From: Saprospiraceae bacterium
GTDB taxonomy: Bacteria; Bacteroidota; Bacteroidia; Chitinophagales; Saprospiraceae
NCBI GenBank assembly: GCA_021604865.1
Contig: BQJU01000016.1
Span: 62,001 to 126,000 of the forward strand
Length of the DNA stretch: 64,000 nt
Direction of reading: 5' to 3'
Position 1 is the stretch's first letter, and each line of letters begins with the position of its first letter. Positions 26,642-34,489 of this stretch are shown in pieces. The position numbers were made by a program, and so were the translations under genes. The notes below the pieces were generated by a model. That model was given only the letters and a program-made list of their open reading frames with translations, made no database searches and was not told where the DNA came from.

Positions 26642-26683
26642 AGCACATGTTTGGAGGTCGATTTTGCGCTTCAAACATGTGCT
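26642..26683. terminator. Palindrome of the CATGTTTGGAGG family between convergent genes
   Basis: Perfect 12-bp arms AGCACATGTTTG and CAAACATGTGCT around an 18-nt loop starting GAGGTCG. It abuts the stop codon of the Usp gene (minus) and lies 10 bp after the T9SS gene (plus), so it can end both transcripts. Confidence 0.7.
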
Positions 26684-27784
26684 TTAATCATCAAAGTGCA
26701 TCACCATAAGTGGTATATCGGTATTGAGCGCCATACGTTTTGTCATGCTTTTGTGTAAAATATTTTCAATAAATCCTCGCCGTAAAGTTGCCATTATCAC
26801 CAGGTCAATGTCATTTTTTTTGATGTATTCATTTATGGCTGGCAGGAAGGAATTTTGGGTGATATTTTCCATTTTGAAAACTAAGTTTGGCATTTTTTCT
26901 TTGACTTTTTTCTCCACTTCAGGCTCCTTTTTATTACCTCCTGGGGAGCCACCCTTATCTACATGGACAAAATGAATGTTAGCTTCAGACAAACCTGCAA
27001 AATCTATGGCTTTTTTAAGCAGTACTTCATCGGCTGCGGCATGGTTGCTAGCAAATAAAACATTGCGAAAACCCTTGAATTTTACGCCATCCGGGATCAA
27101 TAATACCGGACAATGTGCCTGCTGGGCGACCGTGGTGGATACGCTGCCAAACAGTTTGTTTAGTAGGCCACTCTCACCAGTAGTACCCATAATAATTAGT
27201 TGAATGTCGGGGTTTGCTGATAAACGCACGATTTCCTGCGCAGGAATACCGATCTGGAGTACGGTGTTTACATTTTTGGCAGCAGTCTCCCCACCTAGAT
27301 CCGGGGGCAAGTCACGAGTTTTGAAATGTCGTAATAGCTTTTTTTTGGTCTCCAGAAAGGATTTGGAATTTGCACTTAAATAAGGGTAAGCCGGGTCAAC
27401 TTCCGGATGGAATAGATGGATCAAATTGACCGATACCTGTTTGTTGTTTGCAAACTCAAGTGCAAAAAGATAGGCCCCTTTTGCCGTTTGGGAGAAATCT
27501 GTAGGAACGAGTATTTTGGGATTGAAAAAATCCGGATGGGGAAAAATTGTCCGAAATAGGACAATCAAATCTTCTACACTTGGCACATTCTTCTGAGTAA
27601 CTATCTTACCATTGACCCTCAAGGCGGGAATAGCACTAATGTCTGCTTCAATCAGCGCATCAAGACCAGTGACTTCTATTACTGGTAATTCAACCTCCAA
27701 TGATTGTAGTGCTTTCTCCACATTTGCTTTCAGCATACTCGCTTTTTCATAACCGCCTATACTGAGGATCTCTACTGAATTCAT
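26684..27784 (-). CDS. Tandem universal stress protein with degenerate thioredoxin-like N-terminal domain
   Basis: 366 aa. Residues 1-80 match the small thioredoxin_3 fold (ANVEKALQSLEVELPVIEVT, cis-Pro ISAIPALRVNGKIV, VPSVEDLIVLF), but the expected CxxC is replaced by Tyr-Glu-Lys-Ala (GGYEKASML). Usp domain 1 (about 88-225) has the ATP-binding GTTGESGLLNKLFGS pattern; Usp domain 2 (about 235-366) lacks it. Usp proteins act in the cytoplasm under growth arrest, energy stress or hypoxia. The promoter carries two Fnr-like boxes 23 bp apart like those of the oxidase genes, so induction at low oxygen is inferred. Confidence 0.88.
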   Translation of the reverse strand: MNSVEILSIGGYEKASMLKANVEKALQSLEVELPVIEVTGLDALIEADISAIPALRVNGKIVTQKNVPSVEDLIVLFRTIFPHPDFFNPKILVPTDFSQTAKGAYLFALEFANNKQVSVNLIHLFHPEVDPAYPYLSANSKSFLETKKKLLRHFKTRDLPPDLGGETAAKNVNTVLQIGIPAQEIVRLSANPDIQLIIMGTTGESGLLNKLFGSVSTTVAQQAHCPVLLIPDGVKFKGFRNVLFASNHAAADEVLLKKAIDFAGLSEANIHFVHVDKGGSPGGNKKEPEVEKKVKEKMPNLVFKMENITQNSFLPAINEYIKKNDIDLVIMATLRRGFIENILHKSMTKRMALNTDIPLMVMHFDD

Positions 27785-27840
27785 TGCCTTGTTGTTTTGT
27801 TGTTTGGTAATGTGGTATAACTATTTAGACTATTCAGCTT

Positions 27841-27870
27841 GCAAGATCATTTAATTCCCTAACTGACAAG
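27841..27870 (-). promoter_or_regulatory. Predicted usp promoter core
   Basis: Minus strand: CTTG (27870-27867), 18 bp, GATCTTGC (27848-27841). The same CTGG/TTTG-18-TAnnTTNN layout directly follows the Fnr-like box at the ccoS and ccoI promoters. The cores are weak matches to TTTG and TAnnTTTG, as expected for activated promoters. Confidence 0.5.
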
Positions 27871-27907
27871 ATGATTTCTCTCAATAGGAGTAGGTGATTA
27901 TTGTCAA
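27871..27907 (-). promoter_or_regulatory. Paired Fnr/FixK-like operator upstream of usp
   Basis: Two dyads of the TTGAT-N4-ATCAA type: ATGAT-TTCT-CTCAA at 27871-27884 and GTGAT-TATT-GTCAA at 27894-27907. Centres are 27877.5 and 27900.5, 23 bp apart, as at ccoS and ccoI. The gene-proximal box abuts the predicted promoter core, near -41 to -42. The pair lies in the divergent region shared with the kinase-regulator operon and could act on both. Confidence 0.6.
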
Positions 27908-27912
27908 TATAT

Positions 27913-27948
27913 TGTTGATCAACATTTATTTATTTTGAGGTACATTTG
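27913..27948 (+). promoter_or_regulatory. Promoter region of the fixL-like operon
   Basis: A perfect 12-bp palindrome TGTTGATCAACA (27913-27924) is followed by TACATTTG (27941-27948), an exact TAnnTTTG -7 box. The leader to the TTG start at 28062 would be about 105 nt. Confidence 0.5.
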
Positions 27949-28061
27949 CTAATCATTGTTTACTATAGAGTTGTTACATTGGGAAGGGCATTGGATGAAA
28001 AAGATCCATTAGAACTTTGTCATGGCCATTACTAAACAACTTTAGCTAATCATTTAGGGCA

Positions 28062-29318
28062 TTGAAAAAACAACTGCAGAACGAAGATAATGAAGACTTG
28101 GTCCTACGCCTACAATCAGTTATTGATACGGCGATAGACGGGATTATGACAATTAACGAACGAGGTATAGTCGAGAGCATTAATCCAGCTGCAGCCAATT
28201 TATTTGGATATGAGCCAAAAGAAGTCATTGGCCACAATATCAAGATGCTCATGCCCTCTCCCGATAGAGAGCAGCACGATGGTTATCTGGAACGCTATCG
28301 GCGAACTGGCGAACCGAGAATAATTGGCATTGGCCGGGAAGTGGAAGGCAAAACAAAAGAGGGCAATGTTTTTCCTTTTCGACTTGCCGTGAGCGAGGTG
28401 CAATTCAAAAACAGAAGGATTTTCACCGGTATTATTCACAACCTTAGTGATGTAAAAAAAGCAGAAGCCAAAATCCGAAAACTCAATCAGGAGTTGGAAA
28501 GAAAGGTGACTGAACGTACCGATGAACTGGCAGAAACTGTCAATAAACTCCTGACCACAAATCAGCAACTTGAACATGAAGTGAAAGAGCGGAAATCTGC
28601 TGAAATGGCCCTACGTAAATCATTGGAAAGAGAGAAGGAGTTGAATGAACTAAAATCCCGCTTTGTCTCCACGGCATCTCATGAATTTCGCACCCCTCTG
28701 AGCTCGATTCTTTCCTCTGCTGAAATAATAAACGAATACAAAACGGAGGAACAACAGCCTAAACGGGAAAAACACATCAATCGCATTAAGTCTTCTGTGA
28801 AAACCATGACTGAAATTCTGAACGACTTTCTCTCTTTGAGTAAGTTTGAGGAAGGTAAAGTAAAGCAACAACCGGTGGAGTTTTTGCTCAAGGATTTTTG
28901 TGTTGAAGTTCAGGATGAAATCCAGGGGCTGCTCAAACCAGATCAAAATATCACTCATTACATTGAAGAGGACAGGATCGTTTTTTTGGATAAAAGGTTT
29001 CTGAAAAATGTATTGTTTAATCTTTTATCTAATGCCATAAAATATTCTAAAGCGGGAAAGGAGATTAGATGTTTGATAAAGATAATTGATAATCATTTAG
29101 TTATTGAAGTGGCTGATCAGGGCATAGGCATGAGTGAAGAAGATCAAAAACATATCTTTTCCCGATTTTTTCGTGCTTCCAATGTGGAAAATATTCAGGG
29201 CACAGGCTTGGGGTTAAACATCGTGCAGGAATATGTAGATTTAATGCATGGCACGATAGATTTTGAAAGTAAATTGGGCGTTGGCACAACGTTTAAGGTA
29301 AGTATCCCTCTAAATTAG
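28062..29318 (+). CDS. FixL-like oxygen-sensing PAS histidine kinase
   Basis: 418 aa, no membrane segment. The PAS domain (about 15-130) closely resembles the heme PAS of rhizobial FixL: LMPSPDREQHDGYLERYRRTG...IIGIGREV. His72 corresponds to the heme ligand, Arg78 and Arg92 to the two arginines of the oxygen switch; the FixL His214 position is Arg86. A coiled coil (130-200) leads to the H-box ASHEFRTPLSS (His207) and an HATPase with NLLSNAIKYS, DQGIGMS and GTGLGLNIV. No ATG precedes the PAS domain in frame; TTG at 28062 is the only start after the upstream stop at 28047. It is followed after 12 bp by its cognate regulator. Predicted role: heme-based O2 sensor controlling the cbb3 oxidase genes. 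Confidence 0.88.
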   Translation: MKKQLQNEDNEDLVLRLQSVIDTAIDGIMTINERGIVESINPAAANLFGYEPKEVIGHNIKMLMPSPDREQHDGYLERYRRTGEPRIIGIGREVEGKTKEGNVFPFRLAVSEVQFKNRRIFTGIIHNLSDVKKAEAKIRKLNQELERKVTERTDELAETVNKLLTTNQQLEHEVKERKSAEMALRKSLEREKELNELKSRFVSTASHEFRTPLSSILSSAEIINEYKTEEQQPKREKHINRIKSSVKTMTEILNDFLSLSKFEEGKVKQQPVEFLLKDFCVEVQDEIQGLLKPDQNITHYIEEDRIVFLDKRFLKNVLFNLLSNAIKYSKAGKEIRCLIKIIDNHLVIEVADQGIGMSEEDQKHIFSRFFRASNVENIQGTGLGLNIVQEYVDLMHGTIDFESKLGVGTTFKVSIPLN

Positions 29319-29330
29319 ACAAAAAAGGAC

Positions 29331-30386
29331 ATGAAAAAGAGAATCCTCGTTATTGAAGACAATATTGATGTACGCGAAAATCTTGAAGAAACGCTGGAAC
29401 TTTCCGGCTATGATGTCGATACGGCCGAAGATGGCAATATTGGGGTAGAACTAGCCTTAAAAAACACACCTGATTTAATCCTTTGTGATGTGATGATGCC
29501 CAAATTGGATGGTTTTGGAGTCTTGAATATTTTGAGTAAAAAGCCTGCTACGGCAGATATTCCCTTTGTTTTTCTGACAGCTAAGAGCGAAAAGGCCGAC
29601 TTTAGAAGAGGAATGAACCTGGGCGCAGATGATTATGTTACCAAGCCGTTTTACAAGGACGAATTATTACAGGTCATCGAAACCCGCTTGGCTAAGGATG
29701 AACGCATGAAACAAAAGTTTGACAAAACAGAAGCTGGTTGGAGTGCCTTTATCAACGAAGCAAAGGGATATGAAGAATTGAAAAAACTATCGGATCGTCA
29801 TCAGACTCAGGTATTTCCTAAAAAGACGACCCTGTTTGAAGAAGGTGGAAACCTGCGATACCTTTATTTTATCAATCGTGGGAAGGTGAAGATTTACAAA
29901 ACGAGTGATTTCGGTAAGGAGTACATTATAAATATCCGAAAAGAAGGGGATTTTGTAGGCTATACGGCTTTGTTAAAAGAAGAACCTTACAATTTTGCCG
30001 CCGTAGCCATGGAAGAAACGGAAGTCAGCCTCATTCCCAAAGAAGATTTCCAGAAGTTGATATTTGCCAACAAGGATGTAGCTTCCCGCCTCATCAAAAT
30101 GCTGGCAGATAATGTGACAGAAAAAGAAGAACAACTGCTCCACCTGGCCTACCATTCTGTGCGCAAACGGGTAGCTAGTGCCATCTTGTTGTTACACGAC
30201 CGTTTTCAAAATGAAGGAAGGGCGGAAATTCATATTCTTCGCGACGACTTAGCTCGTATAGTTGGTACCGCAAAGGAAAGTGTGATCCGGATGCTCACCG
30301 AGTTTAAGGAAGATGGTTATATAGAAATTCAGGAAGGGGGCATTGTGGTTTTGGATAGAAATAAGCTGGAAAATATGCCAGGTTAG
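29331..30386 (+). CDS. Response regulator: receiver fused to a Crp/Fnr DNA-binding module (FixJ-FixK-like fusion)
   Basis: 351 aa. Receiver at 1-120 with Glu9-Asp10, phosphoacceptor Asp53 (LILCDVMMPKLDG), FLTAKSE and YVTKPF. A cyclic-nucleotide-binding-type barrel follows at about 150-265 (FEEGGNLRYLYFINRGKVKIYK), without the Fe-S cysteines of Fnr. The Crp-type helix-turn-helix is near 295-325 (RDDLARIVGTAKESVIRML), keeping the Glu and Arg that read TGA/TCA half sites in Crp/Fnr. In rhizobia FixL phosphorylates FixJ, which induces fixK; here receiver and FixK-like output are one protein. The Fnr-like boxes at ccoI, ccoS and usp are its predicted targets. Confidence 0.9.
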   Translation: MKKRILVIEDNIDVRENLEETLELSGYDVDTAEDGNIGVELALKNTPDLILCDVMMPKLDGFGVLNILSKKPATADIPFVFLTAKSEKADFRRGMNLGADDYVTKPFYKDELLQVIETRLAKDERMKQKFDKTEAGWSAFINEAKGYEELKKLSDRHQTQVFPKKTTLFEEGGNLRYLYFINRGKVKIYKTSDFGKEYIINIRKEGDFVGYTALLKEEPYNFAAVAMEETEVSLIPKEDFQKLIFANKDVASRLIKMLADNVTEKEEQLLHLAYHSVRKRVASAILLLHDRFQNEGRAEIHILRDDLARIVGTAKESVIRMLTEFKEDGYIEIQEGGIVVLDRNKLENMPG

Positions 30387-30390
30387 GGCT

Positions 30391-30456
30391 TGTTGGGAGG
30401 TCGGTTTTTGTAGTAAAAGTGATCTTTTGCAACCAAAAGATTGCCCTCCAAACATG
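30391..30456. terminator. Intergenic palindrome family member between convergent genes
   Basis: Outer arms TTGGGAGGTC and GCCCTCCAAACATG are imperfect; an inner perfect hairpin ATCTTTTG-CAAC-CAAAAGAT lies at 30422-30441. It separates the plus-strand regulator (stop at 30386) from the minus-strand SafE-like gene (stop at 30460) and probably ends both transcripts. Confidence 0.55.
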
Positions 30457-30459
30457 ATC

Positions 30460-31155
30460 TTAATAGCACATCGGTATGTTTTGCATAGCATTCCAAAAGC
30501 TAAAATCAGCGGGTAAATCAAATTGTGCCCCACGGAAAATGAACAATATTGCGAGTGCAATTAAAAAAATGGGGTAGAGTCGCTTCAACTGATTCCGAAT
30601 GCGAAAACCGGCCATCTGACCGGCAAGGGCGGTGCCCAGCATTAGGGGAATTGTTCCCAATCCAAATAGCAACATATAAGTAGCTCCTCCTTGTATACTG
30701 CCCATGGTCAATGCGCCAACAATGGCCATATAGACCAGCCCGCAGGGCAGAAATCCATTGAGCAAACCTATTTTGAAAAAATTACTACTGGCGTCCTTAT
30801 TTAAAAGCTTGCCGAGACTAGTTTTTAAGGATAAAAAAAATCGACCTATCATCGGTGATTGTAATAACCGGGATTCAACCGGAATAGAAAAAAGAGCTAT
30901 CACCAACAAGGTAATACCTATGCCTATGCTAAGCCAGCGCTGCATGCCTGCCAAAAACAAACCTTCGCCCAACAGGCCAATCAAAACGCCCAGAAAAACA
31001 TAAGTAGTGGTTCGCCCAAGGTTGTATAAAAGGACCTTCCAAACGCCATACAACCTGCTTTGTTTTTGATAGGGTAGTGCCAATGCAATCGGCCCACACA
31101 TGCCAACGCAGTGCAAACTTCCAAATAAACCGATAGTGAAGGCTGTCCAGAGCAT
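30460..31155 (-). CDS. SafE/DsbD-like membrane protein of the cbb3 cluster
   Basis: 231 aa with six or more membrane helices. Family features are FGSLHCVGMCGPIALALP near the N-terminus and LLNGFLPCGLVYMAIVGAL in the middle, the paired Cys/Gly-Pro motifs of the TauE/SafE-like (DsbD_2) family found beside ccoI/ccoS genes. It probably helps copper or redox handling during oxidase assembly. Last gene of the oxidase operon, 8 bp after fixH. Confidence 0.85.
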   Translation of the reverse strand: MLWTAFTIGLFGSLHCVGMCGPIALALPYQKQSRLYGVWKVLLYNLGRTTTYVFLGVLIGLLGEGLFLAGMQRWLSIGIGITLLVIALFSIPVESRLLQSPMIGRFFLSLKTSLGKLLNKDASSNFFKIGLLNGFLPCGLVYMAIVGALTMGSIQGGATYMLLFGLGTIPLMLGTALAGQMAGFRIRNQLKRLYPIFLIALAILFIFRGAQFDLPADFSFWNAMQNIPMCY

Positions 31156-31163
31156 AAGCTAAT

Positions 31164-31634
31164 TTATGAGTTGTTCGTTTTGGTGTTTTGAGCAATTATC
31201 GTGATGACCTTTTCATCAAAATAAGGTTTGCCACCTGACTGCCAATCTACTTCTATTTTCCATTGCCCGTAGGTTAAAGCCTCAACAGGAAGGATCATTT
31301 CATTGATTGTATTGGTTTGAATATCCAGCGTGATATCTTGTGATTTATCATTGGCCCGATAGAAAAGTACTTTACCCATAACGCCATGCTGGTTTTTTGG
31401 AAAATTCAAGCTTACAGTTTGAATATCTGGATGGTAGCTGATTTTTAAACCATCCTCCAGTCTCATGCTGTTTTCCTTTTTTTCAAACATAGATTGGTAG
31501 GCCAGATCTTTTTCATAATAATTGTCCACCACCAAAGAGTTGTCATACAGGGTAGACTTATATACCTGGTAAAATAAAGATGCAGCAAAAATGCTGTAAA
31601 ACAGAAAGATTCCAGTACCCCAATTGAATTTCAT
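31164..31634 (-). CDS. fixH: FixH family protein
   Basis: 156 aa. One N-terminal membrane helix (GTGIFLFYSIFAASLFYQVY), then YYEKDLAYQSMFEK, the family's periplasmic start, and a beta-rich domain ending with YGQWKIEVDWQSGGKPYFDE. FixH is needed for cbb3 oxidase assembly, usually with CcoI. Its position after ccoG matches the ccoG-fixH order seen in other cbb3 loci. Separated from ccoG by 139 bp that contain a 43-bp palindrome. Confidence 0.88.
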   Translation of the reverse strand: MKFNWGTGIFLFYSIFAASLFYQVYKSTLYDNSLVVDNYYEKDLAYQSMFEKKENSMRLEDGLKISYHPDIQTVSLNFPKNQHGVMGKVLFYRANDKSQDITLDIQTNTINEMILPVEALTYGQWKIEVDWQSGGKPYFDEKVITIIAQNTKTNNS

Positions 31635-31651
31635 AATGATTGTTTTTTATT

Positions 31652-31694
31652 AGTGCATGTTTGTAGTTCAAAGTTTGAACTACAAACATGCACT
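31652..31694. repeat. 43-bp perfect palindrome between ccoG and fixH
   Basis: Two 21-bp arms, complementary without mismatch, around a single central G at 31673. The left arm begins AGTGCATGTTTGTAG. It contains the CATGTTTG...CAAACATG core of the dispersed family also seen at 24094, 26642, 30391, 44224 and 57822. Within an operon it could reduce read-through into fixH or act as an mRNA processing hairpin. Confidence 0.85.
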
Positions 31695-31773
31695 TATGCT
31701 TTAACAGCCGTATCACGGTGATGCATAGCCTGGAATTAAGAGATTTAAGAGCAACGGCAAAGCATACCCACAC

Positions 31774-33267
31774 TTACCTCACCGGTCCAAAAAATGTCGT
31801 TTTCACCTTGTCCAGCAATTCCCCGTTAGAATAAACCTCGATATAAATTTTATTTTTCCTCGAAGCCAGTTTGTCTTTTTCCATTTCAATAAAAAAGGCA
31901 CCTTCCGCCATTTCTCTGCTTTTTGCAGTTGGCTCATCACCCACGAACTTTATATTCCCAAAATCACTTTTTAGTCTGAATTCCAGTGGGAATTCCTTGT
32001 TTGTTTTATTAAAAACCTGATAGCTGTAGAGGTTGCTGATGTGGGTTTCATCCACCTTTTGATACAACATACCCGGTGTGCGTAAAATCACAGCTTCAAT
32101 ATCGGACCGATTGCTCAAAAAGAAGATATTTGCTAAAATCAAAAGCCCTAATACGACCGTGTAGGCGATGACTCGGGTGTTAAATATTTTTTGCTGTTTA
32201 GTTTCAATACCATTGTAGCTATCGTAGCGGATTAACCCTCTATCGCGGCCTACTTTATCCATCACCTCATCGCAGACATCCATGCAAGCCGTACAGTGAA
32301 CACACTCCATCTGCACCCCATCCCGAATGTCAATACCGGTAGGGCATACCTTTACACATAGGTGACAGTCAATACAATCTCCGGTAATTTGAAGAGGCCC
32401 AGCCTCACTTACCAGGCTATTTTCAGGTGTAGTTAAGGTAGCAGATGTCACCTCACTTTGAATAGTTTCCAGCGGGTTGGTTTTCTTGTTTTTGCGAATT
32501 TTTCCTCTGGGTTCTCCACGTACAAAATCGTAGGACACTAAAATGGTATTCCTGTCGGTCATCACACCCTGCAATCTGCCGTAGGGACAAATCGAGGTAC
32601 ACACCTGTTCACGAAGACTTGAAAAAACGTAGTAAAATGCACCGGTAAAACCAATCATAGCAAAAAAACCGCCCGGATTTTGCATTGGAGATTGGGTCAC
32701 GATTTCCGTCACCCTCTCCAAGCCGACTATGTAACTTAAAAAGGTATGTGCAATGAGTATGGAAATAACGATAAAGATGGCTTGTTTTGCGGCTTTTTTC
32801 CTGATTTTTTCCATGGTCCAGGGCGCTTTATCCAATCGACGTTGGGCAGTAGCATCTCCTTCAATCCAATATTCGATCTTGCGAAAAACCATTTCCATGA
32901 AAATGGTCTGTGGGCATACCCAGCCACAAAATATACGGCCGTAAATCACGGTGAATAAGACAATAAAAACGAGGAACGTTAACATGGCAAATACAAACAA
33001 ATGAAAATCCTGGGGAGTAAAATGTATGCCAAAAATGATGAAATTACGCTCCAGTATATTGAACAAAATCAGAGGCTCCCCATTCACCTTGATGAATGGT
33101 AGACCAAACAAAATAGCCAACAACCCCCAACTTACATAGGTTCGTGCATTGTAGAATCTACCCTTTGGCCGTTTGGGATAAACCCAGATTCGTTTACCCT
33201 TTTCATCAACCGTGGCAATTTTATCCCGGTACGTTTCCGTATCTTCTGGGGAAGGTATTGTGCTCAT
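31774..33267 (-). CDS. ccoG: Cytochrome c oxidase accessory protein CcoG
   Basis: 497 aa. Membrane helices in the first 210 residues with GRIFCGWVCPQTIFMEMVFRKIEYWIEG, then ferredoxin-type Cys clusters (CIDCHLCVKVCPTGIDIR and CVHCTACMDVCDEVMDKV), and a C-terminal Ig-like periplasmic domain. CcoG is a membrane Cu(II) reductase/iron-sulfur protein used in cbb3 assembly. It starts 10 bp after ccoP. Confidence 0.95.
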   Translation of the reverse strand: MSTIPSPEDTETYRDKIATVDEKGKRIWVYPKRPKGRFYNARTYVSWGLLAILFGLPFIKVNGEPLILFNILERNFIIFGIHFTPQDFHLFVFAMLTFLVFIVLFTVIYGRIFCGWVCPQTIFMEMVFRKIEYWIEGDATAQRRLDKAPWTMEKIRKKAAKQAIFIVISILIAHTFLSYIVGLERVTEIVTQSPMQNPGGFFAMIGFTGAFYYVFSSLREQVCTSICPYGRLQGVMTDRNTILVSYDFVRGEPRGKIRKNKKTNPLETIQSEVTSATLTTPENSLVSEAGPLQITGDCIDCHLCVKVCPTGIDIRDGVQMECVHCTACMDVCDEVMDKVGRDRGLIRYDSYNGIETKQQKIFNTRVIAYTVVLGLLILANIFFLSNRSDIEAVILRTPGMLYQKVDETHISNLYSYQVFNKTNKEFPLEFRLKSDFGNIKFVGDEPTAKSREMAEGAFFIEMEKDKLASRKNKIYIEVYSNGELLDKVKTTFFGPVR

Positions 33268-33277
33268 TATACGTCTT

Positions 33278-34222
33278 TTATTGCTGATTCATGCCAATCG
33301 TTGCGCTACTGTCTTTTTGCATGGTTGCTTCCCACCGGTCACCCTGTGGTGCTTTTGCATTTGGCGGGTTAGTCCCTTGCAAAGAGAGGATGTAGCTGGC
33401 TACGCGCTGCATATCTGAAGCCCGGAGCTGTGCTTTCCAGGAAATCATACCCTTTTCTGGAACGCCGTATTTGATGGTCCTGAATACATCTTTGATATCG
33501 CCGCCATGCAGCCAATATTCATCTGTTAAATTCGGGCCGATACTGTTGCCTTCACCGACTTGACCATGACAAGGGGTGCATTGTGTCTGGAAGATACTTT
33601 GACCAATGGCAATTTCAGTTTCGTCGGCCAGCATTTCTACATTGGTTTCATCCACCAAATCAGTTTGGCTGGCAAGATGGGCTTTTATGGCTACTTCGGC
33701 ATCCTTCATGGCCACTTCATATTCTTCCCTTGAACTCAAACCATAATCAAACACATGGTAATAGCCAAAATAAAACACCGCATAAACAATACAACCATAA
33801 AACATAGCCACCCACCAGGGAGGTAGTACATTATCCAATTCCCGAATGCCATCATAGGAGTGGTCGGTCATTACCTCTTCCTCTTTTTCAATGGGTACGG
33901 CATTGGTAAGTTTCTTATAGAAGCCCTTCCACCAAGGTTCTTTGGACATCAATTTTACTTCTTCTATTACTTCTATGCCATGTTCCTGAAGTAGACGTAT
34001 CTTTTGCAGCTGCAACAACATATTATTGAAGTAAAATAACGTGCCGATTGCCATTACAATAACGGCTGCTACCAATAGCGCTATGATATTATGCATAGCC
34101 CAATCCAAAATACCTGCTTCACTTGTTTTAGCTACTGTTTCCGATTCGTTTGCTAAAAGATTGAAGGTCAAAAACAACAACGGAATTAGACTAAGGGTAT
34201 ATTTATAATATTTACTGGTCAT
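33278..34222 (-). CDS. ccoP: cbb3 oxidase subunit III, CcoP-like, single heme c
   Basis: 314 aa from the ATG at 34222, four bases after the ccoQ stop (an ATG at 34237 inside ccoQ is possible). Two membrane segments lie near 33-55 and 126-150, with the CcoP N-terminal landmark YDGIRELDNVLPPWWVAMFYGCIVYAVFYFGYYHVF. Only one CxxCH is present (CTPCHGQ, about 214-218), with the Met ligand candidate in EKGMISWK. Classical CcoP has two heme c sites, so this is a monoheme variant. Confidence 0.93.
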   Translation of the reverse strand: MTSKYYKYTLSLIPLLFLTFNLLANESETVAKTSEAGILDWAMHNIIALLVAAVIVMAIGTLFYFNNMLLQLQKIRLLQEHGIEVIEEVKLMSKEPWWKGFYKKLTNAVPIEKEEEVMTDHSYDGIRELDNVLPPWWVAMFYGCIVYAVFYFGYYHVFDYGLSSREEYEVAMKDAEVAIKAHLASQTDLVDETNVEMLADETEIAIGQSIFQTQCTPCHGQVGEGNSIGPNLTDEYWLHGGDIKDVFRTIKYGVPEKGMISWKAQLRASDMQRVASYILSLQGTNPPNAKAPQGDRWEATMQKDSSATIGMNQQ

Positions 34223-34226
34223 GGTT

Positions 34227-34406
34227 TTAGATTTCATCTGTTGAATAATCATCCTCCAAAGGAAGATTGGCCATTTTTTCAATATAACTTTTACTCCTGC
34301 CAAGGATGGCAATGGCACTGATGATAAAAAGCAGGAAGAAGGTCAGCAACGCGAATATTGCCATCCAATTGATATCCCCCGCATTCGTTAAAATATACTT
34401 GAACAT
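34227..34406 (-). CDS. ccoQ: Small cbb3 oxidase subunit, CcoQ-like
   Basis: 59 aa, start ATG at 34406. One membrane helix (WMAIFALLTFFLLFIISAIAIL), then RSKSYIEKMANLPLEDDY. Size, single helix and position between ccoNO and ccoP match CcoQ/FixQ, which stabilises the cbb3 complex. It begins 83 bp after the ccoNO stop. Confidence 0.85.
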   Translation of the reverse strand: MFKYILTNAGDINWMAIFALLTFFLLFIISAIAILGRSKSYIEKMANLPLEDDYSTDEI

Positions 34407-34489
34407 AACTTGAATTTTAATTTGTTTAACGCTCTCTCATCACTTTCACTTTCTCACCACTTCTTTTCGGGCAACCACAAGGGTTGCTC

